From positions 1-64,000 of the forward strand of contig NZ_JACBYP010000029.1 in assembly GCF_018982965.1 (NCBI RefSeq): a DNA stretch of 64,000 bases, read 5' to 3'. Numbering within the stretch: position 1 is the stretch's first letter; each line of letters starts with the position of its first letter. The notes under the pieces were generated by a model. It saw only the letters and a list, made by a program, of their open reading frames with translations. It searched no databases and was not told the origin of the DNA. Position numbers and translations under genes: made by a program. The DNA is from Streptomyces mayonensis. Lineage in GTDB: Bacteria > Actinomycetota > Actinomycetes > Streptomycetales > Streptomycetaceae. Below are positions 16,953 through 26,014 of this stretch, one piece after another.

Positions 16953-17444
16953 CTAGCCGTACATGCGGCGCATGGCGAAATCGACCATCTGTTCGACGGC
17001 CTTCGCGTCGAACACCATCCGGTGCTCCCCCTCCATGTCCAGGACGAAGCCGTAGCCGGTCGGCAGCAGGTCGATCACCTCCGCGCCCGTGATCACGAAG
17101 TACTTGGACTCCTTGCCCGCGTACCTGCGCAGTTCCTTGAGGCCGGTGAACATGGGGATCACCGGCTGCTGGGTGTTGTGGAGCGCCAGGAAACCGGGAT
17201 TGTCGCCGCGCGGGCAGTAGACCTTCGAGGTCGCGAAGGCCTGCTGGAAGTCCTCGGCGGACATCTGGCCCGTAGTGAAGGCGCGCACCGCGTCCGCGAG
17301 CGAGGGCGGGGACGGCTCGGGGTACAGCGGCGGCTGCTGTCCGTACCCGCCGCCCATCGGCTGCTGCGGCGGCGGGGCGTACTGCTGCTGAGAACCCGCG
17401 TGCGGACCGGCGTGAGGACCGGCGGTCTGGTCGTAGCCGTACAT
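16953..17444 (-). CDS. SseB family protein
   Basis: Cytoplasmic protein of 163 residues. The first ~50 residues are Gln/Pro/Gly/Tyr-rich low complexity (QQQYAPPPQQPMGGGYGQQ). Residues ~50-160 match the SseB N-terminal domain fold (FTTGQMSAEDFQQAFATSKVYCPRG ... YFVITGAEVIDLLPTGYGFVLD). In actinomycetes these proteins are conserved but of unknown role. It is divergent from the acyl-CoA dehydrogenase gene and ends before a hairpin terminator. Confidence 0.82.
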   Translation of the reverse strand: MYGYDQTAGPHAGPHAGSQQQYAPPPQQPMGGGYGQQPPLYPEPSPPSLADAVRAFTTGQMSAEDFQQAFATSKVYCPRGDNPGFLALHNTQQPVIPMFTGLKELRRYAGKESKYFVITGAEVIDLLPTGYGFVLDMEGEHRMVFDAKAVEQMVDFAMRRMYG

Positions 17445-17501
17445 GCCGCAAAGAGTAGCGAGTGACGGGTCACAGATGTCCGGCTCGGGGTTGCTTCTTA
17501 T

Positions 17502-17513
17502 TACCGACGGGTA
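17502..17513. promoter_or_regulatory. Candidate operator before the acyl-CoA dehydrogenase gene
   Basis: TACCGACGGGTA, a TACC-N4-GGTA palindrome in a locally A/T-richer patch, lies 114-125 bp upstream of the acyl-CoA dehydrogenase start. TetR-type fatty-acid regulators of actinobacteria use boxes of this general shape. The assignment is inference. Confidence 0.4.
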
Positions 17514-17626
17514 GCATCATCGGAGCTACTGCTTGGTACGTACGTGGATGCGTGCGGCCGAAGCGGGCGGAACGTGTACGGATGCGAGGAGCCAGTGCCT
17601 CGCCGATCTCTCAAGGGAGCGTCGCC

Positions 17627-19453
17627 ATGGGGCACTACAAGCCGAATCTCCGGGACATCGAGTTCAACCTCTTCGAGGTGCTCGGCCGCGACAAGGTGTA
17701 CGGCACCGGCCCGTTCGCGGAGATGGACGCGGACACCGCCAAGAGCGTGCTGGAGGAGATGACCCGGCTCTCCGAGAACGAGATCGCCGAGTCCTTCGCC
17801 GACGCCGACCGCAACCCGCCGGTCTTCGACCCGGAGACCGGCACCGCGCCGGTCCCGGCGTCCTTCCGCAAGAGCTACCAGGCCTACATGGACTCCGAGT
17901 ACTGGCGTCTCGGCCTGCCCGAGGAGATCGGCGGCACCACCTCGCCGCGCTCCCTGATCTGGGCGTACGCGGAGCTGATCCTCGGCGCGAACCCGGCCGT
18001 GTGGATGTACTCCTCGGGCCCGGCGTTCGCGGGCATCCTCTTCGAGGAGGGCAACGAGGTGCAGAAGCACATCGCCTCGATCGCCGTCGAGAAGCAGTGG
18101 GGCTCCACCATGGTCCTCACCGAGCCGGACGCGGGCTCCGACGTCGGCGCCGGCCGCACCAAGGCGGTCGAGCAGGCCGACGGCTCCTGGCACATCGAGG
18201 GCGTGAAGCGCTTCATCACGTCCGGCGAGCACGACATGTCGGAGAACATCCTCCACTACGTCCTCGCCCGCCCCGAGGGCGCCGGACCCGGCACCAAGGG
18301 CCTGTCCCTCTTCCTGGTCCCGAAGTACGAGTTCGACTTCGAGACCGGCGAGCTGGGCGAGCGCAACGGCGTCTACGCCACCAACGTCGAGCACAAGATG
18401 GGCCTGAAGGCCTCCAACACCTGCGAGATGACCTTCGGCGACCGCCACCCCGCCAAGGGCTGGCTGATCGGCGACAAGCACGACGGCATCCGCCAGATGT
18501 TCCGGATCATCGAGTTCGCCCGGATGATGGTCGGCACGAAGGCCATCTCGACCCTGTCGACCGGTTACCTCAACGCCCTGGAGTACGCCAGGGAGCGCGT
18601 CCAGGGCCCCGACCTGGCCAACTTCATGGACAAGACGGCCCCCAAGGTCACCATCACCCACCACCCGGACGTCCGCCGCTCCCTCATGACGCAGAAGGCG
18701 TACGCGGAGGGCATGCGCGCGCTGGTGATGTACACCGCCTCGGTCCAGGACGAGATCCAGGTCAAGGAGGCGAACGGCGAGGACGCCGCCACCGAGCACG
18801 CCCTCAACGACCTGCTCCTGCCGATCGTCAAGGGCTACGGCTCGGAGAAGGCCTACGAGCAGCTCGCCCAGTCCCTGCAGACCTTCGGCGGCTCCGGGTT
18901 CCTCCAGGAGTACCCGATCGAGCAGTACATCCGCGACGCCAAGATCGACACGCTGTACGAGGGCACCACGGCGATCCAGGGCCAGGACTTCTTCTTCCGG
19001 AAGATCGTCCGCAACCAGGGCGCCGCGCTGAACTCGCTGGCCGAGGACATCAAGAAGTTCCTGGCGCTGGCCACCGGCGGGGAGGAGCTGTCCGGGGCCC
19101 GGGAGCACCTGGCCAAGGCCGCCGTCGAACTGGAGGCCGTCGTCGGCCTGATGCTCACCGACCTCGCGTCCACCGAGCAGGACGTCAAGAACATCTACAA
19201 GGTGGGCCTCAACACCACCCGCCTGCTCCAGGCCTCCGGCGACGTGGTCGTCGGCTACCTGCTGCTCAAGGGCGCCGCCGTCGCCGCCGAGAAGCTGCCG
19301 ACCGCGTCCGCGAAGGACAAGGCGTTCTACGCCGGCAAGATCGCCGCGGCGAAGTTCTTCGCGGCCAACGTCCTGCCCGGTGTGACCCTGGCCCGCAAGA
19401 TCGCCCAGGGCGTCGAGCTCGACCTGATGGAGCTGGACGAGGCCGCCTTCTAG
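17627..19453 (+). CDS. Acyl-CoA dehydrogenase (long FadE form)
   Basis: FAD enzyme of 608 residues that oxidises acyl-CoA to enoyl-CoA in beta-oxidation. The length fits the FadE5-like family with an extra C-terminal helical domain. The N-terminal helical part carries [19 protein letters not shown]. The FAD/substrate core contains [17 protein letters not shown] and RFITSGEHD. The catalytic base lies in [16 protein letters not shown], the usual Glu of the YEGT motif. The ATG at 17627 follows a GGGAG ribosome site. Transcribed alone; a perfect 18-bp-stem terminator follows. Confidence 0.94.
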   Translation: MGHYKPNLRDIEFNLFEVLGRDKVYGTGPFAEMDADTAKSVLEEMTRLSENEIAESFADADRNPPVFDPETGTAPVPASFRKSYQAYMDSEYWRLGLPEEIGGTTSPRSLIWAYAELILGANPAVWMYSSGPAFAGILFEEGNEVQKHIASIAVEKQWGSTMVLTEPDAGSDVGAGRTKAVEQADGSWHIEGVKRFITSGEHDMSENILHYVLARPEGAGPGTKGLSLFLVPKYEFDFETGELGERNGVYATNVEHKMGLKASNTCEMTFGDRHPAKGWLIGDKHDGIRQMFRIIEFARMMVGTKAISTLSTGYLNALEYARERVQGPDLANFMDKTAPKVTITHHPDVRRSLMTQKAYAEGMRALVMYTASVQDEIQVKEANGEDAATEHALNDLLLPIVKGYGSEKAYEQLAQSLQTFGGSGFLQEYPIEQYIRDAKIDTLYEGTTAIQGQDFFFRKIVRNQGAALNSLAEDIKKFLALATGGEELSGAREHLAKAAVELEAVVGLMLTDLASTEQDVKNIYKVGLNTTRLLQASGDVVVGYLLLKGAAVAAEKLPTASAKDKAFYAGKIAAAKFFAANVLPGVTLARKIAQGVELDLMELDEAAF

Positions 19454-19474
19454 GGCCGGCCCGCCCCGCCCGGT

Positions 19475-19514
19475 ACGGGGGCCCGCTTCCCGCCGACGGG
19501 AAGCGGGCCCCCGT
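19475..19514 (+). terminator. Strong terminator after the acyl-CoA dehydrogenase gene
   Basis: Perfect 18-bp inverted repeat (19475-19492 and 19497-19514, loop CCGA), starting 22 bp past the stop codon and ending 31 bp before the aminopeptidase ATG. Confidence 0.85.
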
Positions 19515-19545
19515 CCGTCGTTCGTACGTCGTTAAGGTGAACCCC

Positions 19546-20844
19546 ATGAGCGCACCAGCCCGCTTCGACCGCGGCCACACCGACGACCTGATGTCCTTCC
19601 TCGCGGCGAGCCCCACGCCGTACCACGCAGTGGCGAACGCCGCCGCGCGGCTGGAGAAGGCCGGCTTCCGCCAGGTCGCCGAGACGGACGCCTGGGACGG
19701 GACGAGCGGCGGCAGGTACGTGCTGCGCGGCGGAGCGATCGTGGCGTGGTACGTCCCCGAGGGCGCCGCGGCCCACACCCCCTTCCGCGTCGTCGGCGCG
19801 CACACCGACTCCCCCAACCTGCGGGTCAAGCCCCGTCCGGACACCGGGGCGCACGGCTGGCGCCAGATCGCCGTGGAGATCTACGGCGGCCCGCTGATGA
19901 ACTCCTGGCTCGACCGCGACCTGGGCCTGGCCGGCCGGCTCTCGCTGCGCGACGGCACCACCCGCCTGGTCGACGTCGACCGGCCGCTGCTCCGCGTCCC
20001 GCAGCTCGCCATCCACATGGACCGGGCCGTCTCCACGGACGGCCTCAAGCTCGACAAGCAGCGCCACCTCCAGCCCGTCTGGGGCCTCGGCGACACCGTG
20101 CGCGACGGCGACCTGATCGCCTTCCTGGAGGACGAGGCGGGGCTGGCCCGCGGCGAGGTCACCGGCTGGGACCTGATGACGCACTCCGTGGAGCCGCCGG
20201 CCTACCTCGGCCGCGACAAGGAGCTGGTGGCGGGCCCGCGCATGGACAACCTGCTGTCCGTGCACGCCGGTACGGCCGCGCTGGCCGCGGTCGCGACGTC
20301 CGGCGCGGACCTGCCGTACGTGCCCGTCCTCGCCGCCTTCGACCACGAGGAGACCGGCTCCCAGTCGGACACCGGCGCCGACGGGCCGCTGCTCGGCAGC
20401 GTCCTCGAGCGCTCGGTGTTCGCGCGCGGCGGCTCCTACGAGGACCGGGCGCGCGCCTTCGCCGGCACGGTCTGCCTGTCCTCCGACACGGGTCACGCCG
20501 TCCACCCCAACTACGCGGAACGGCACGACCCGACGCACCACCCGCGGATCAACGGCGGCCCGATCCTGAAGGTCAACGTCAACAACCGGTACGCGACGGA
20601 CGGTTCGGGCCGCGCGGTCTTCGCCGCCGCCTGCGACAAGGCGGGGGTCCCCTTCCAGACCTTCGTCTCCAACAACTCCATGCCCTGCGGCACCACCATC
20701 GGCCCGATCACCGCGGCCCGGCACGGCATCAGCACCGTCGACATCGGTGTGGCCATCCTGTCGATGCACAGCGCACGGGAGTTGTGCGGCGCCGAGGACC
20801 CGCACCTGCTGGCGAACGCCCTGGGGGCGTTCCTCCAGCCGTAG
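19546..20844 (+). CDS. M18 family aminopeptidase
   Basis: Cytoplasmic metallo-aminopeptidase of 432 residues, the usual length of bacterial M18 (aspartyl/leucyl aminopeptidase I) proteins. Dinuclear metal ligands are visible as GAHTDSPNLRVKP (His, Asp), the catalytic/ligand Glu pair in FDHEETGSQS, GPRMDNLLS, and the C-terminal His in SMHSARELCG. It removes N-terminal residues from peptides, probably for peptide turnover. ATG at 19546 lies in AACCCCATGAG; a GGTGA stretch upstream may be its ribosome site. Confidence 0.94.
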   Translation: MSAPARFDRGHTDDLMSFLAASPTPYHAVANAAARLEKAGFRQVAETDAWDGTSGGRYVLRGGAIVAWYVPEGAAAHTPFRVVGAHTDSPNLRVKPRPDTGAHGWRQIAVEIYGGPLMNSWLDRDLGLAGRLSLRDGTTRLVDVDRPLLRVPQLAIHMDRAVSTDGLKLDKQRHLQPVWGLGDTVRDGDLIAFLEDEAGLARGEVTGWDLMTHSVEPPAYLGRDKELVAGPRMDNLLSVHAGTAALAAVATSGADLPYVPVLAAFDHEETGSQSDTGADGPLLGSVLERSVFARGGSYEDRARAFAGTVCLSSDTGHAVHPNYAERHDPTHHPRINGGPILKVNVNNRYATDGSGRAVFAAACDKAGVPFQTFVSNNSMPCGTTIGPITAARHGISTVDIGVAILSMHSARELCGAEDPHLLANALGAFLQP

Positions 20845-21014
20845 GGGCCGGTACGGACGCCGATGCCCTCGCCCGGCCCCGGAACGGCCGCCCGCGGAAC
20901 GACCACTCCCGGAACGGCCGCCCACGGCATGCCGGTTGAGGCCCGGGGTACCCGAACGGAACCGGATCGACCGGAAACCCGGAACCGACCGGATCTGACA
21001 GGGAGGCAACACTC

Positions 21015-21266
21015 ATGGGCCTCGGCGGGTGCATCATCCTCATCGCCGTGGGAGCCATCCTCACGTTCGCGACCGACTGGGACATGCAGGGCGTCAACGT
21101 CGACCTGGTCGGCGTGATCTTCATGGTCGTCGGCCTGATCGGCATCGCGACGTTCAGCAGCATCGCCCGGCGCCGGCGCGTGGTGATGCCGCCGACGACC
21201 CCGGTCGTCGAGGACCGGCCCCACCACCACACCCAGGACGGCTACCACAACGGCTACGGCTCCTGA
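21015..21266 (+). CDS. Small two-helix membrane protein (DUF6458-like)
   Basis: A protein of 83 residues: two hydrophobic helices (GLGGCIILIAVGAILTFAT and LVGVIFMVVGLIGIATF) joined by a short DWDMQGVNVD loop, then an Arg cluster and a His/Tyr/Gly-rich tail ending GYHNGYGS. Length and pattern match the DUF6458 family of actinobacteria; function unknown. An AGGGAGG ribosome site precedes the ATG. Confidence 0.8.
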   Translation: MGLGGCIILIAVGAILTFATDWDMQGVNVDLVGVIFMVVGLIGIATFSSIARRRRVVMPPTTPVVEDRPHHHTQDGYHNGYGS

Positions 21267-21382
21267 CCCGTGCGGACGCCGGCCGTACGGATCCCGGGCG
21301 CGCGGACGCCGCGCCGGGCCCGGAGTCAGTCCGTCGGCCTACCGGCGGAGTCGCCGGGCGCCGGGCGGGGAAGCGGTCAGAC

Positions 21383-21877
21383 ATGAGATTCCTCGTGTAC
21401 GACCGGCTCCTCGGCATCGGCGACGACTACTGGATCGAGGACGACAGCGGCAACAAGGTCTTCCTCGTCGACGGCAAGGCGATGCGCCTGCGCGACACCT
21501 GGGAGCTGAAGGACGCCCAGGGACGCGTACTGATCGACATCCACCAGAAGATGTTCGCCCTGCGCGACACGATGGTGATCGAGCGGGACGGCGAACCCCT
21601 GGCGCGCCTCAAGCGGAAACGTCTCTCCCTGCTGCGCAACCACTACCGGGTCTCCCTGGCCGACGGCACCGAACTGGACGTCAGCGGCAAGATCCTGGAC
21701 CGCGAGTTCGCGATCGAGTACGACGGTGAGCTGCTGGCCGTCGTCTCGCGCCGCTGGCTCACCCTCCGGGACACCTACGGCGTCGACGTCGTACGGGACG
21801 ACGCCGACCCGGCGCTGCTGATCGCGCTGACGGTGTGCGTGATCCACCTGGCGGAGAAGGAGCGGGAGGACGACTGA
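21383..21877 (+). CDS. LURP-one-related (LOR/DUF567) family protein
   Basis: A protein of 164 residues with the tubby-like beta-barrel pattern of LOR proteins: MRFLVYDRLLGIGDDYWIEDDSGNKVFLVDGKA, and repeated strands of the form L.D..G..L..I.QK....RDTM.I. There is no signal peptide. The molecular role of bacterial LOR proteins is unknown; they are thought to associate with membranes or lipids. Located 116 bp after the DUF6458 gene, probably its own unit. Confidence 0.82.
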   Translation: MRFLVYDRLLGIGDDYWIEDDSGNKVFLVDGKAMRLRDTWELKDAQGRVLIDIHQKMFALRDTMVIERDGEPLARLKRKRLSLLRNHYRVSLADGTELDVSGKILDREFAIEYDGELLAVVSRRWLTLRDTYGVDVVRDDADPALLIALTVCVIHLAEKEREDD

Positions 21878-22016
21878 CGGGAGGACGACTGACGCGGTCC
21901 CGTCGCCCGGCCGGGTCACCCGCCGGGGACGGCCCCCGGTACGCGGTGCCGGTCACTCCTGCGGACAGCCGCGGTACGTGGCACCGGTCACCGCCGGGGA
22001 CCGCCCCCGGTACCGG

Positions 22017-22811
22017 TCACCGCCGGGGCGTCTCCAGTCCCAGCACCCGGTCCTTCAGGGCCGGGAACTGCTCCCGGGTCCTGGCCACCTTCGCCGGGTC
22101 GAACTCCACCGTGAGGACCTCCTCCTCCGCGCCGGCCTCCGCGAGTACCTCGCCCCAGGGGTCGACGACGAGCGAGTGACCGGCCTGCGGGACCCCGGCG
22201 TGCGTACCGGCCGTTCCGCAGGCGAGGACGAAGGCCTGGTTCTCCACCGCCCGCGCCCGGGCCAGGAGCGTCCAGTGCGACCGGCGGCGCTCCGGCCAGC
22301 CCGCCGGGACCACCAGCGTCTCGGCCCCGGCGTCCACGAGGGTGCGGAAGAGCTCGGGGAAGCGCAGGTCGTAGCAGGTCGCTACGCCCACGGTGGTCTC
22401 CGGCAGCCGGACCGTCACCGGCTCGTGCCCCGCGCCCATCAGCACGGCCTCGCCCTTGTCGAAGCCGAAGCGGTGGATCTTGCGGTAGGAGGCGGCCAGG
22501 TCGCCGGAGGGGGAGTAGAGGAGCGAGGTGTTGTAGAGCCGTCCGTCGGGGCCGCGTTCGGGGACCGAACCCGCGTGCAGCCACACGCCCGTGTCGGCCG
22601 CGGCCCCCGCCATCGCCTCGTGCGTCGGTCCGCGCAGTGGTTCGGCCGCCGCGTCGAACTCCTCGAAGGCGAACGCGCCGGTGGTCCACAGCTCCGGCAG
22701 CACCACGAGGTCGGCGCCCGTCTGCTCCCTCACCAGAGACGCCGCTCGCGCGCGACGCACTTCGACCTTTTCGTCCTCGTTCACGGCGATTTGGATCAGA
22801 GAGGCGCGCAC
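22017..22811 (-). CDS. Carbon-nitrogen hydrolase (nitrilase superfamily)
   Basis: Amidase-type hydrolase of 264 residues. The Glu-Lys-Cys triad is visible as LVVLPELWTTG (Glu), SYRKIHRFGFDKGE (Lys) and GVATCYDLRFPELFR (Cys). It cleaves C-N bonds of a small amide; the omega-amidase/YafV group is the nearest by motif. Start set at GTG 22809-22811 (VRASLIQIAV), the usual N-terminus; a longer frame from GTG 22842-22844 is possible. It is convergent with the LOR gene, and divergent from the gene at 23032. Confidence 0.88.
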   Translation of the reverse strand: MRASLIQIAVNEDEKVEVRRARAASLVREQTGADLVVLPELWTTGAFAFEEFDAAAEPLRGPTHEAMAGAAADTGVWLHAGSVPERGPDGRLYNTSLLYSPSGDLAASYRKIHRFGFDKGEAVLMGAGHEPVTVRLPETTVGVATCYDLRFPELFRTLVDAGAETLVVPAGWPERRRSHWTLLARARAVENQAFVLACGTAGTHAGVPQAGHSLVVDPWGEVLAEAGAEEEVLTVEFDPAKVARTREQFPALKDRVLGLETPRR

Positions 22812-22898
22812 ACTACCACCGTCCTGGCATTCGAGCCGTTCCACACGGGCCTACGATCGTCACACGAAAGCACTGCCGGGGTGCCGCACAGCAGCGTA

Positions 22899-22951
22899 AC
22901 TTGGGGGTCCCTCCCGGCTCGAGCGCAGCCGAGAGTTGGGGGAGTCCCAAG
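22899..22951. repeat. Dispersed Streptomyces hairpin element, copy 1
   Basis: Imperfect palindrome with outer arms CTTGGG/CCCAAG and an inner GGGGG...CCCCC-type stem around GGCTCGAGCGCAGCC. This resembles a short interspersed hairpin element I recall as common between Streptomyces genes. It sits between the divergent nitrilase and maleylpyruvate-isomerase-like genes. A related copy is at 23884-24006. Confidence 0.55.
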
Positions 22952-23031
22952 ACCCGCCGACCGCAGCCACCGCCCACTGGCACCGCCGCCACCGAACGTC
23001 CGTGTACCGACCGCCGAGGGGTCCCGTTTCC

Positions 23032-23856
23032 GTGAGTCTGCATCCCACCCTCCAGCCCTACGCCGACGCCTGGACTCACTCCATCGAGGCGATATCCGAG
23101 CTGGTCCAGCCGCTTGTGGAAGCAGAATGGAACCGCCGCACCCCCTGCCCGGGCTGGTCGGTGCGCGACATCGTCTCGCACGTGCTGGGCCTGGACTCCG
23201 AGATGCTCGGCGACCCCCGCCCCATCCACACGCTCCCGCGCGACCTGTACCACGTCACCAACGACCACCAGCGCTACATGGAGATGCAGGTCGACGTCCG
23301 CCGCCACCACACGGCGCCGGAGATGACGTCCGAGCTGGAGTACATGATCATCCGGCGCAACCGCCAGCTGCGCAACGAGTCCCGGGACCCCGGCACGAAG
23401 GTCCGCGGACCGCTCGGCACCGAGCTGACGCTGGAGGAGGCCGTGCGCCGGCACGCCTTCGACGTGTGGGGGCACGAGCAGGACCTGCGCACGGCCCTCG
23501 GCCGCCCGGGCAACCTGGACTCCCCCGGCGCCCACGTCGCCCGTGACGTGCTGCTCTCCGAGCTGCCCGCCGTCGTCGCCGAGCGTGCGGACGCGCCGCG
23601 CAGTTCGGCCGTCGTCTTCGACGTGCACGGCCCGGTCGAGTTCCTGCGCACCATCCGCGTCGACATCCAGGGCCGCGGCACCCTCGAGACGTCCCCGGCC
23701 CTCGGTCCCGCCGCCACCCTCACCCTCGACTGGGAGACCTACTTCCGCCTGGCCTGCGGCCGCGTGACGCTGGAGGCGTCGAGGGACCGCATCAAGACGG
23801 AGGGCGACCAGGACCTGGCGGAGGCGATCCTGCGCCACTTCACCGTGACGCCGTAA
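23032..23856 (+). CDS. Maleylpyruvate isomerase family (DinB-like) protein
   Basis: A protein of 274 residues with an N-terminal DinB/MDMPI four-helix bundle (WTHSIEAISELVQPLVEAEWNRRTPCPGWSVRDIVSHVLG). The metal-binding histidines are likely H in IVSHVLG and in AFDVWGHEQDLR. A C-terminal SCP2-like fold covers ~175-270. The TIGR03083 group is expected to use mycothiol as thiol cofactor. Substrate unknown. GTG 23032 gives the normal N-terminus. Confidence 0.85.
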   Translation: MSLHPTLQPYADAWTHSIEAISELVQPLVEAEWNRRTPCPGWSVRDIVSHVLGLDSEMLGDPRPIHTLPRDLYHVTNDHQRYMEMQVDVRRHHTAPEMTSELEYMIIRRNRQLRNESRDPGTKVRGPLGTELTLEEAVRRHAFDVWGHEQDLRTALGRPGNLDSPGAHVARDVLLSELPAVVAERADAPRSSAVVFDVHGPVEFLRTIRVDIQGRGTLETSPALGPAATLTLDWETYFRLACGRVTLEASRDRIKTEGDQDLAEAILRHFTVTP

Positions 23857-23883
23857 CAGTTTGCCGCGCCGCTGCGGGCAATC

Positions 23884-24006
23884 GTGCCTCCCCCCAGTGC
23901 TAAAGGCCTGGGAGGTGCCCCCAGGGCGATGGGGCCCCCGCTCATGGGGGTCCCCCCGCGCGAGCGCAGTCGGGCGTGGGGGAGAAGCCGAGAGTGGGGG
24001 GCACCC
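23884..24006. repeat. Dispersed Streptomyces hairpin element, copy 2 (compound)
   Basis: Two nested hairpins between convergent genes. The first pairs GTGCCTCCC with GGGAGGTGCC around CAGTGCTAAAGGCC. The second is a G/C-run palindrome around GCGCGAGCGCAGTCGGGC, whose GAGCGCAG core and flanking G-runs match copy 1 at 22899. The location suggests use as a bidirectional terminator. Confidence 0.55.
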
Positions 24007-24056
24007 GTCGGCGCCGGGCAGCGCCACCCCCGCACCGCACCGACGACGGATCACCG

Positions 24057-25367
24057 TCACACAGGAACGTGCACCGTCTCCACCCGGCTCGCCACCAGCC
24101 GCTCCCGCTCCCGCAGCGCCGCCCGCCCGCGCAGCCGCAGGATCTGCGTCACGCCCACCGCCTGCAGCACGAACACGGACGAGAAGGCGACCCGGTAGTC
24201 GTCCCCCGTCGCGTCCAGCAGGACGCCCACCGCGAACAGCGTGGTCATCGACGCGACGAAGCCGCCCATGTTCGTGATCCCGGAGGCCGTGCCCTGCCGC
24301 TCCGGCGGATTCGCCGGGCGGGCGAAGTCGAAGCCGATCATCGAGGCGGGTCCGCACGCACCGAGCACCGTGCACAGGACGACCAGCAGCCACATCGGCG
24401 CGTGCTCGGCCGGGTAGGCCAGCGTCGCCGCCCACAGGGCCGCCGTCGTACCCACCGTGCCCAGCGCCAGCGGCAGCCGGGCCGCGTGGTGCCGGGCGAT
24501 GACCTGGCCGTACACGAGGCCGACCGTCATGTTGGACAGCACGACCAGGGTGAGCAGGGTGCCGGCGGTGGCCCGGGACAGCCCCTGTGCCTCGACCAGG
24601 AACGGCATCCCCCACAGCAGCAGGAACACCATCGCGGGGAACTGGGTGGTGAAGTGCACCCACAGCCCGAGCCGCGTCCCCGGCTCCCGCCAGGACGTGG
24701 CGATCTGCCGCCGTACGTACGCGGCGCCCTGATGCGGCATCGGGTCGGGCTCGTGCCCCTCGGGGTGGTCCTTGAGGAACAGCAGCAACAGCACGAGGAC
24801 GACCACACCCGCCAGCGCGCTGCCCGCGAACGCCGCCGTCCAGCCGATGCCGTGCAGCAGCCGGGCCAGGACGAGGGTGGAGACCAGGTTGCCCGCCATG
24901 CCGACCAGGCCGGCGAGCTGGGCGACCATCGGCCCGCGCCGGGCCGGGAACCAGCGGGTGCCCAGCCGCAGCACGCTGATGAAGGTCATCGCGTCCCCGC
25001 AGCCCAGCAGCGCCCGCGAGGCCAGTGCCATGCCGTACGACGGGGAGAAGGCGAAGCCCAGCTGTCCGGCCGTGAAGAGGACGACGCCGATCCCCAGCAC
25101 CTTCTTCGTGCCGAGCCGGTCGACCAGCAGGCCGACGGGTATCTGCATGCCGGCGTAGACCAGCAGCTGGAGGATCGAGAAGGTGGACAGGGCGGAGGCG
25201 TTGACGTGGAAGCGGTCGGCGGCGTCGAGACCGGCGACCCCCAGGGACGTACGGAAGACGACGGCGACGAAGTAGACGGCGACGCCGACGCTCCACACGG
25301 CGATCGCGCGGCGTCCGCCCGGCGGGTCGCCGGGCAGCACGCGGCCGGCCGAGCCGACCGAACTCAT
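24057..25367 (-). CDS. MFS transporter (D-galactonate/nitrate-type major facilitator)
   Basis: A protein of 436 residues with about 12 membrane helices. The MFS signature after helix 2 is visible as GLLVDRLGTKKVLG, with CGDAMTFISVLRLGTRWFPARRG in the helix 4-5 region. Substrate unknown. Its ATG overlaps the stop of the GntR gene by 4 bp, so regulator and transporter are co-translated, which suggests the GntR ligand is the transported compound or a derivative. Confidence 0.88.
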   Translation of the reverse strand: MSSVGSAGRVLPGDPPGGRRAIAVWSVGVAVYFVAVVFRTSLGVAGLDAADRFHVNASALSTFSILQLLVYAGMQIPVGLLVDRLGTKKVLGIGVVLFTAGQLGFAFSPSYGMALASRALLGCGDAMTFISVLRLGTRWFPARRGPMVAQLAGLVGMAGNLVSTLVLARLLHGIGWTAAFAGSALAGVVVLVLLLLFLKDHPEGHEPDPMPHQGAAYVRRQIATSWREPGTRLGLWVHFTTQFPAMVFLLLWGMPFLVEAQGLSRATAGTLLTLVVLSNMTVGLVYGQVIARHHAARLPLALGTVGTTAALWAATLAYPAEHAPMWLLVVLCTVLGACGPASMIGFDFARPANPPERQGTASGITNMGGFVASMTTLFAVGVLLDATGDDYRVAFSSVFVLQAVGVTQILRLRGRAALRERERLVASRVETVHVPV

Positions 25368-26014
25368 CGGACCTCCCCCCTGGCCAGGTGCGAGAACCAG
25401 CCCACGTGCCGGCCCACGACGCCGACGGCCGCCTCCGCGTCCCCGGAGCGCAGTGCGTCGAGGAGTTCCTCGTGCTCGGCGAGGGTGTGGGCGATCCGGT
25501 CGGGGTGGGAGTGCATGACGGCGACGCCCATGCGCAGCTGGCGGTCGCGGAGCTGGTCGTAGAGGCGGGAGAGGATCTCGTTGCCGCCGCTGCGGACGAT
25601 CTCGGCGTGGAAGCAGCGGTCGGTGACGGAGGCGGCGGTGAAGTCGCCCGCGGCGGCCTGCTCCTTCTGCCGGGCGAGGAGTTCCTCCAGGCGTTCGACG
25701 AGGCCGGGCGGGGCGGGTACGGCCTTCCTGGCCGCGTGCTCCTCGACCAGCAGCCGGGTCTCCACCACGTCCGCGATCTCCTGCGCGGAGACGGGCAGGA
25801 CCAGGGCGCCCTTCTTCGGATAGAGCCGGATCAGCCCCTCGACCTCCAGCCGGAGCAGCGCCTCGCGCACCGGGGTGCGGGAGACGCCCACGGCCTCGGC
25901 CAGCTCGCCCTCGGTGAGCAGCGTCCCGCCCTCGTAACGACGCTCCAGGACGCCCTGCTTGACGTGGGTGTAGACGCGGTCCGCCGCTGGGGGCTGCTTC
26001 ACTGCCGTGGTCAT
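25364..26014 (-). CDS. GntR/FadR-family transcriptional regulator
   Basis: A protein of 216 residues. The N-terminal winged helix is visible as RVYTHVKQGVLERRYEGGTLLTEGELAEAVGVSRTPVREALLRLEVEG. The C-terminal FCD ligand-binding domain carries the metal-ligand pattern DRCFHAEIVRSGG ... HEELLDALRSGD. Start at ATG 26012-26014 (MTTAVKQPP); an upstream in-frame codon would add 10 unlikely residues. It probably represses its own operon with the MFS gene; A/T-rich GATAGATACAACAGGG just upstream of the start is a plausible operator. Confidence 0.9.
   Translation of the reverse strand: MTTAVKQPPAADRVYTHVKQGVLERRYEGGTLLTEGELAEAVGVSRTPVREALLRLEVEGLIRLYPKKGALVLPVSAQEIADVVETRLLVEEHAARKAVPAPPGLVERLEELLARQKEQAAAGDFTAASVTDRCFHAEIVRSGGNEILSRLYDQLRDRQLRMGVAVMHSHPDRIAHTLAEHEELLDALRSGDAEAAVGVVGRHVGWFSHLARGEVR

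Noticed and set aside
17533-19545. Upstream extension of the aminopeptidase frame through the acyl-CoA dehydrogenase gene
   Set aside because: The overlapping frame encodes a complete acyl-CoA dehydrogenase; aminopeptidase similarity starts at 19546.
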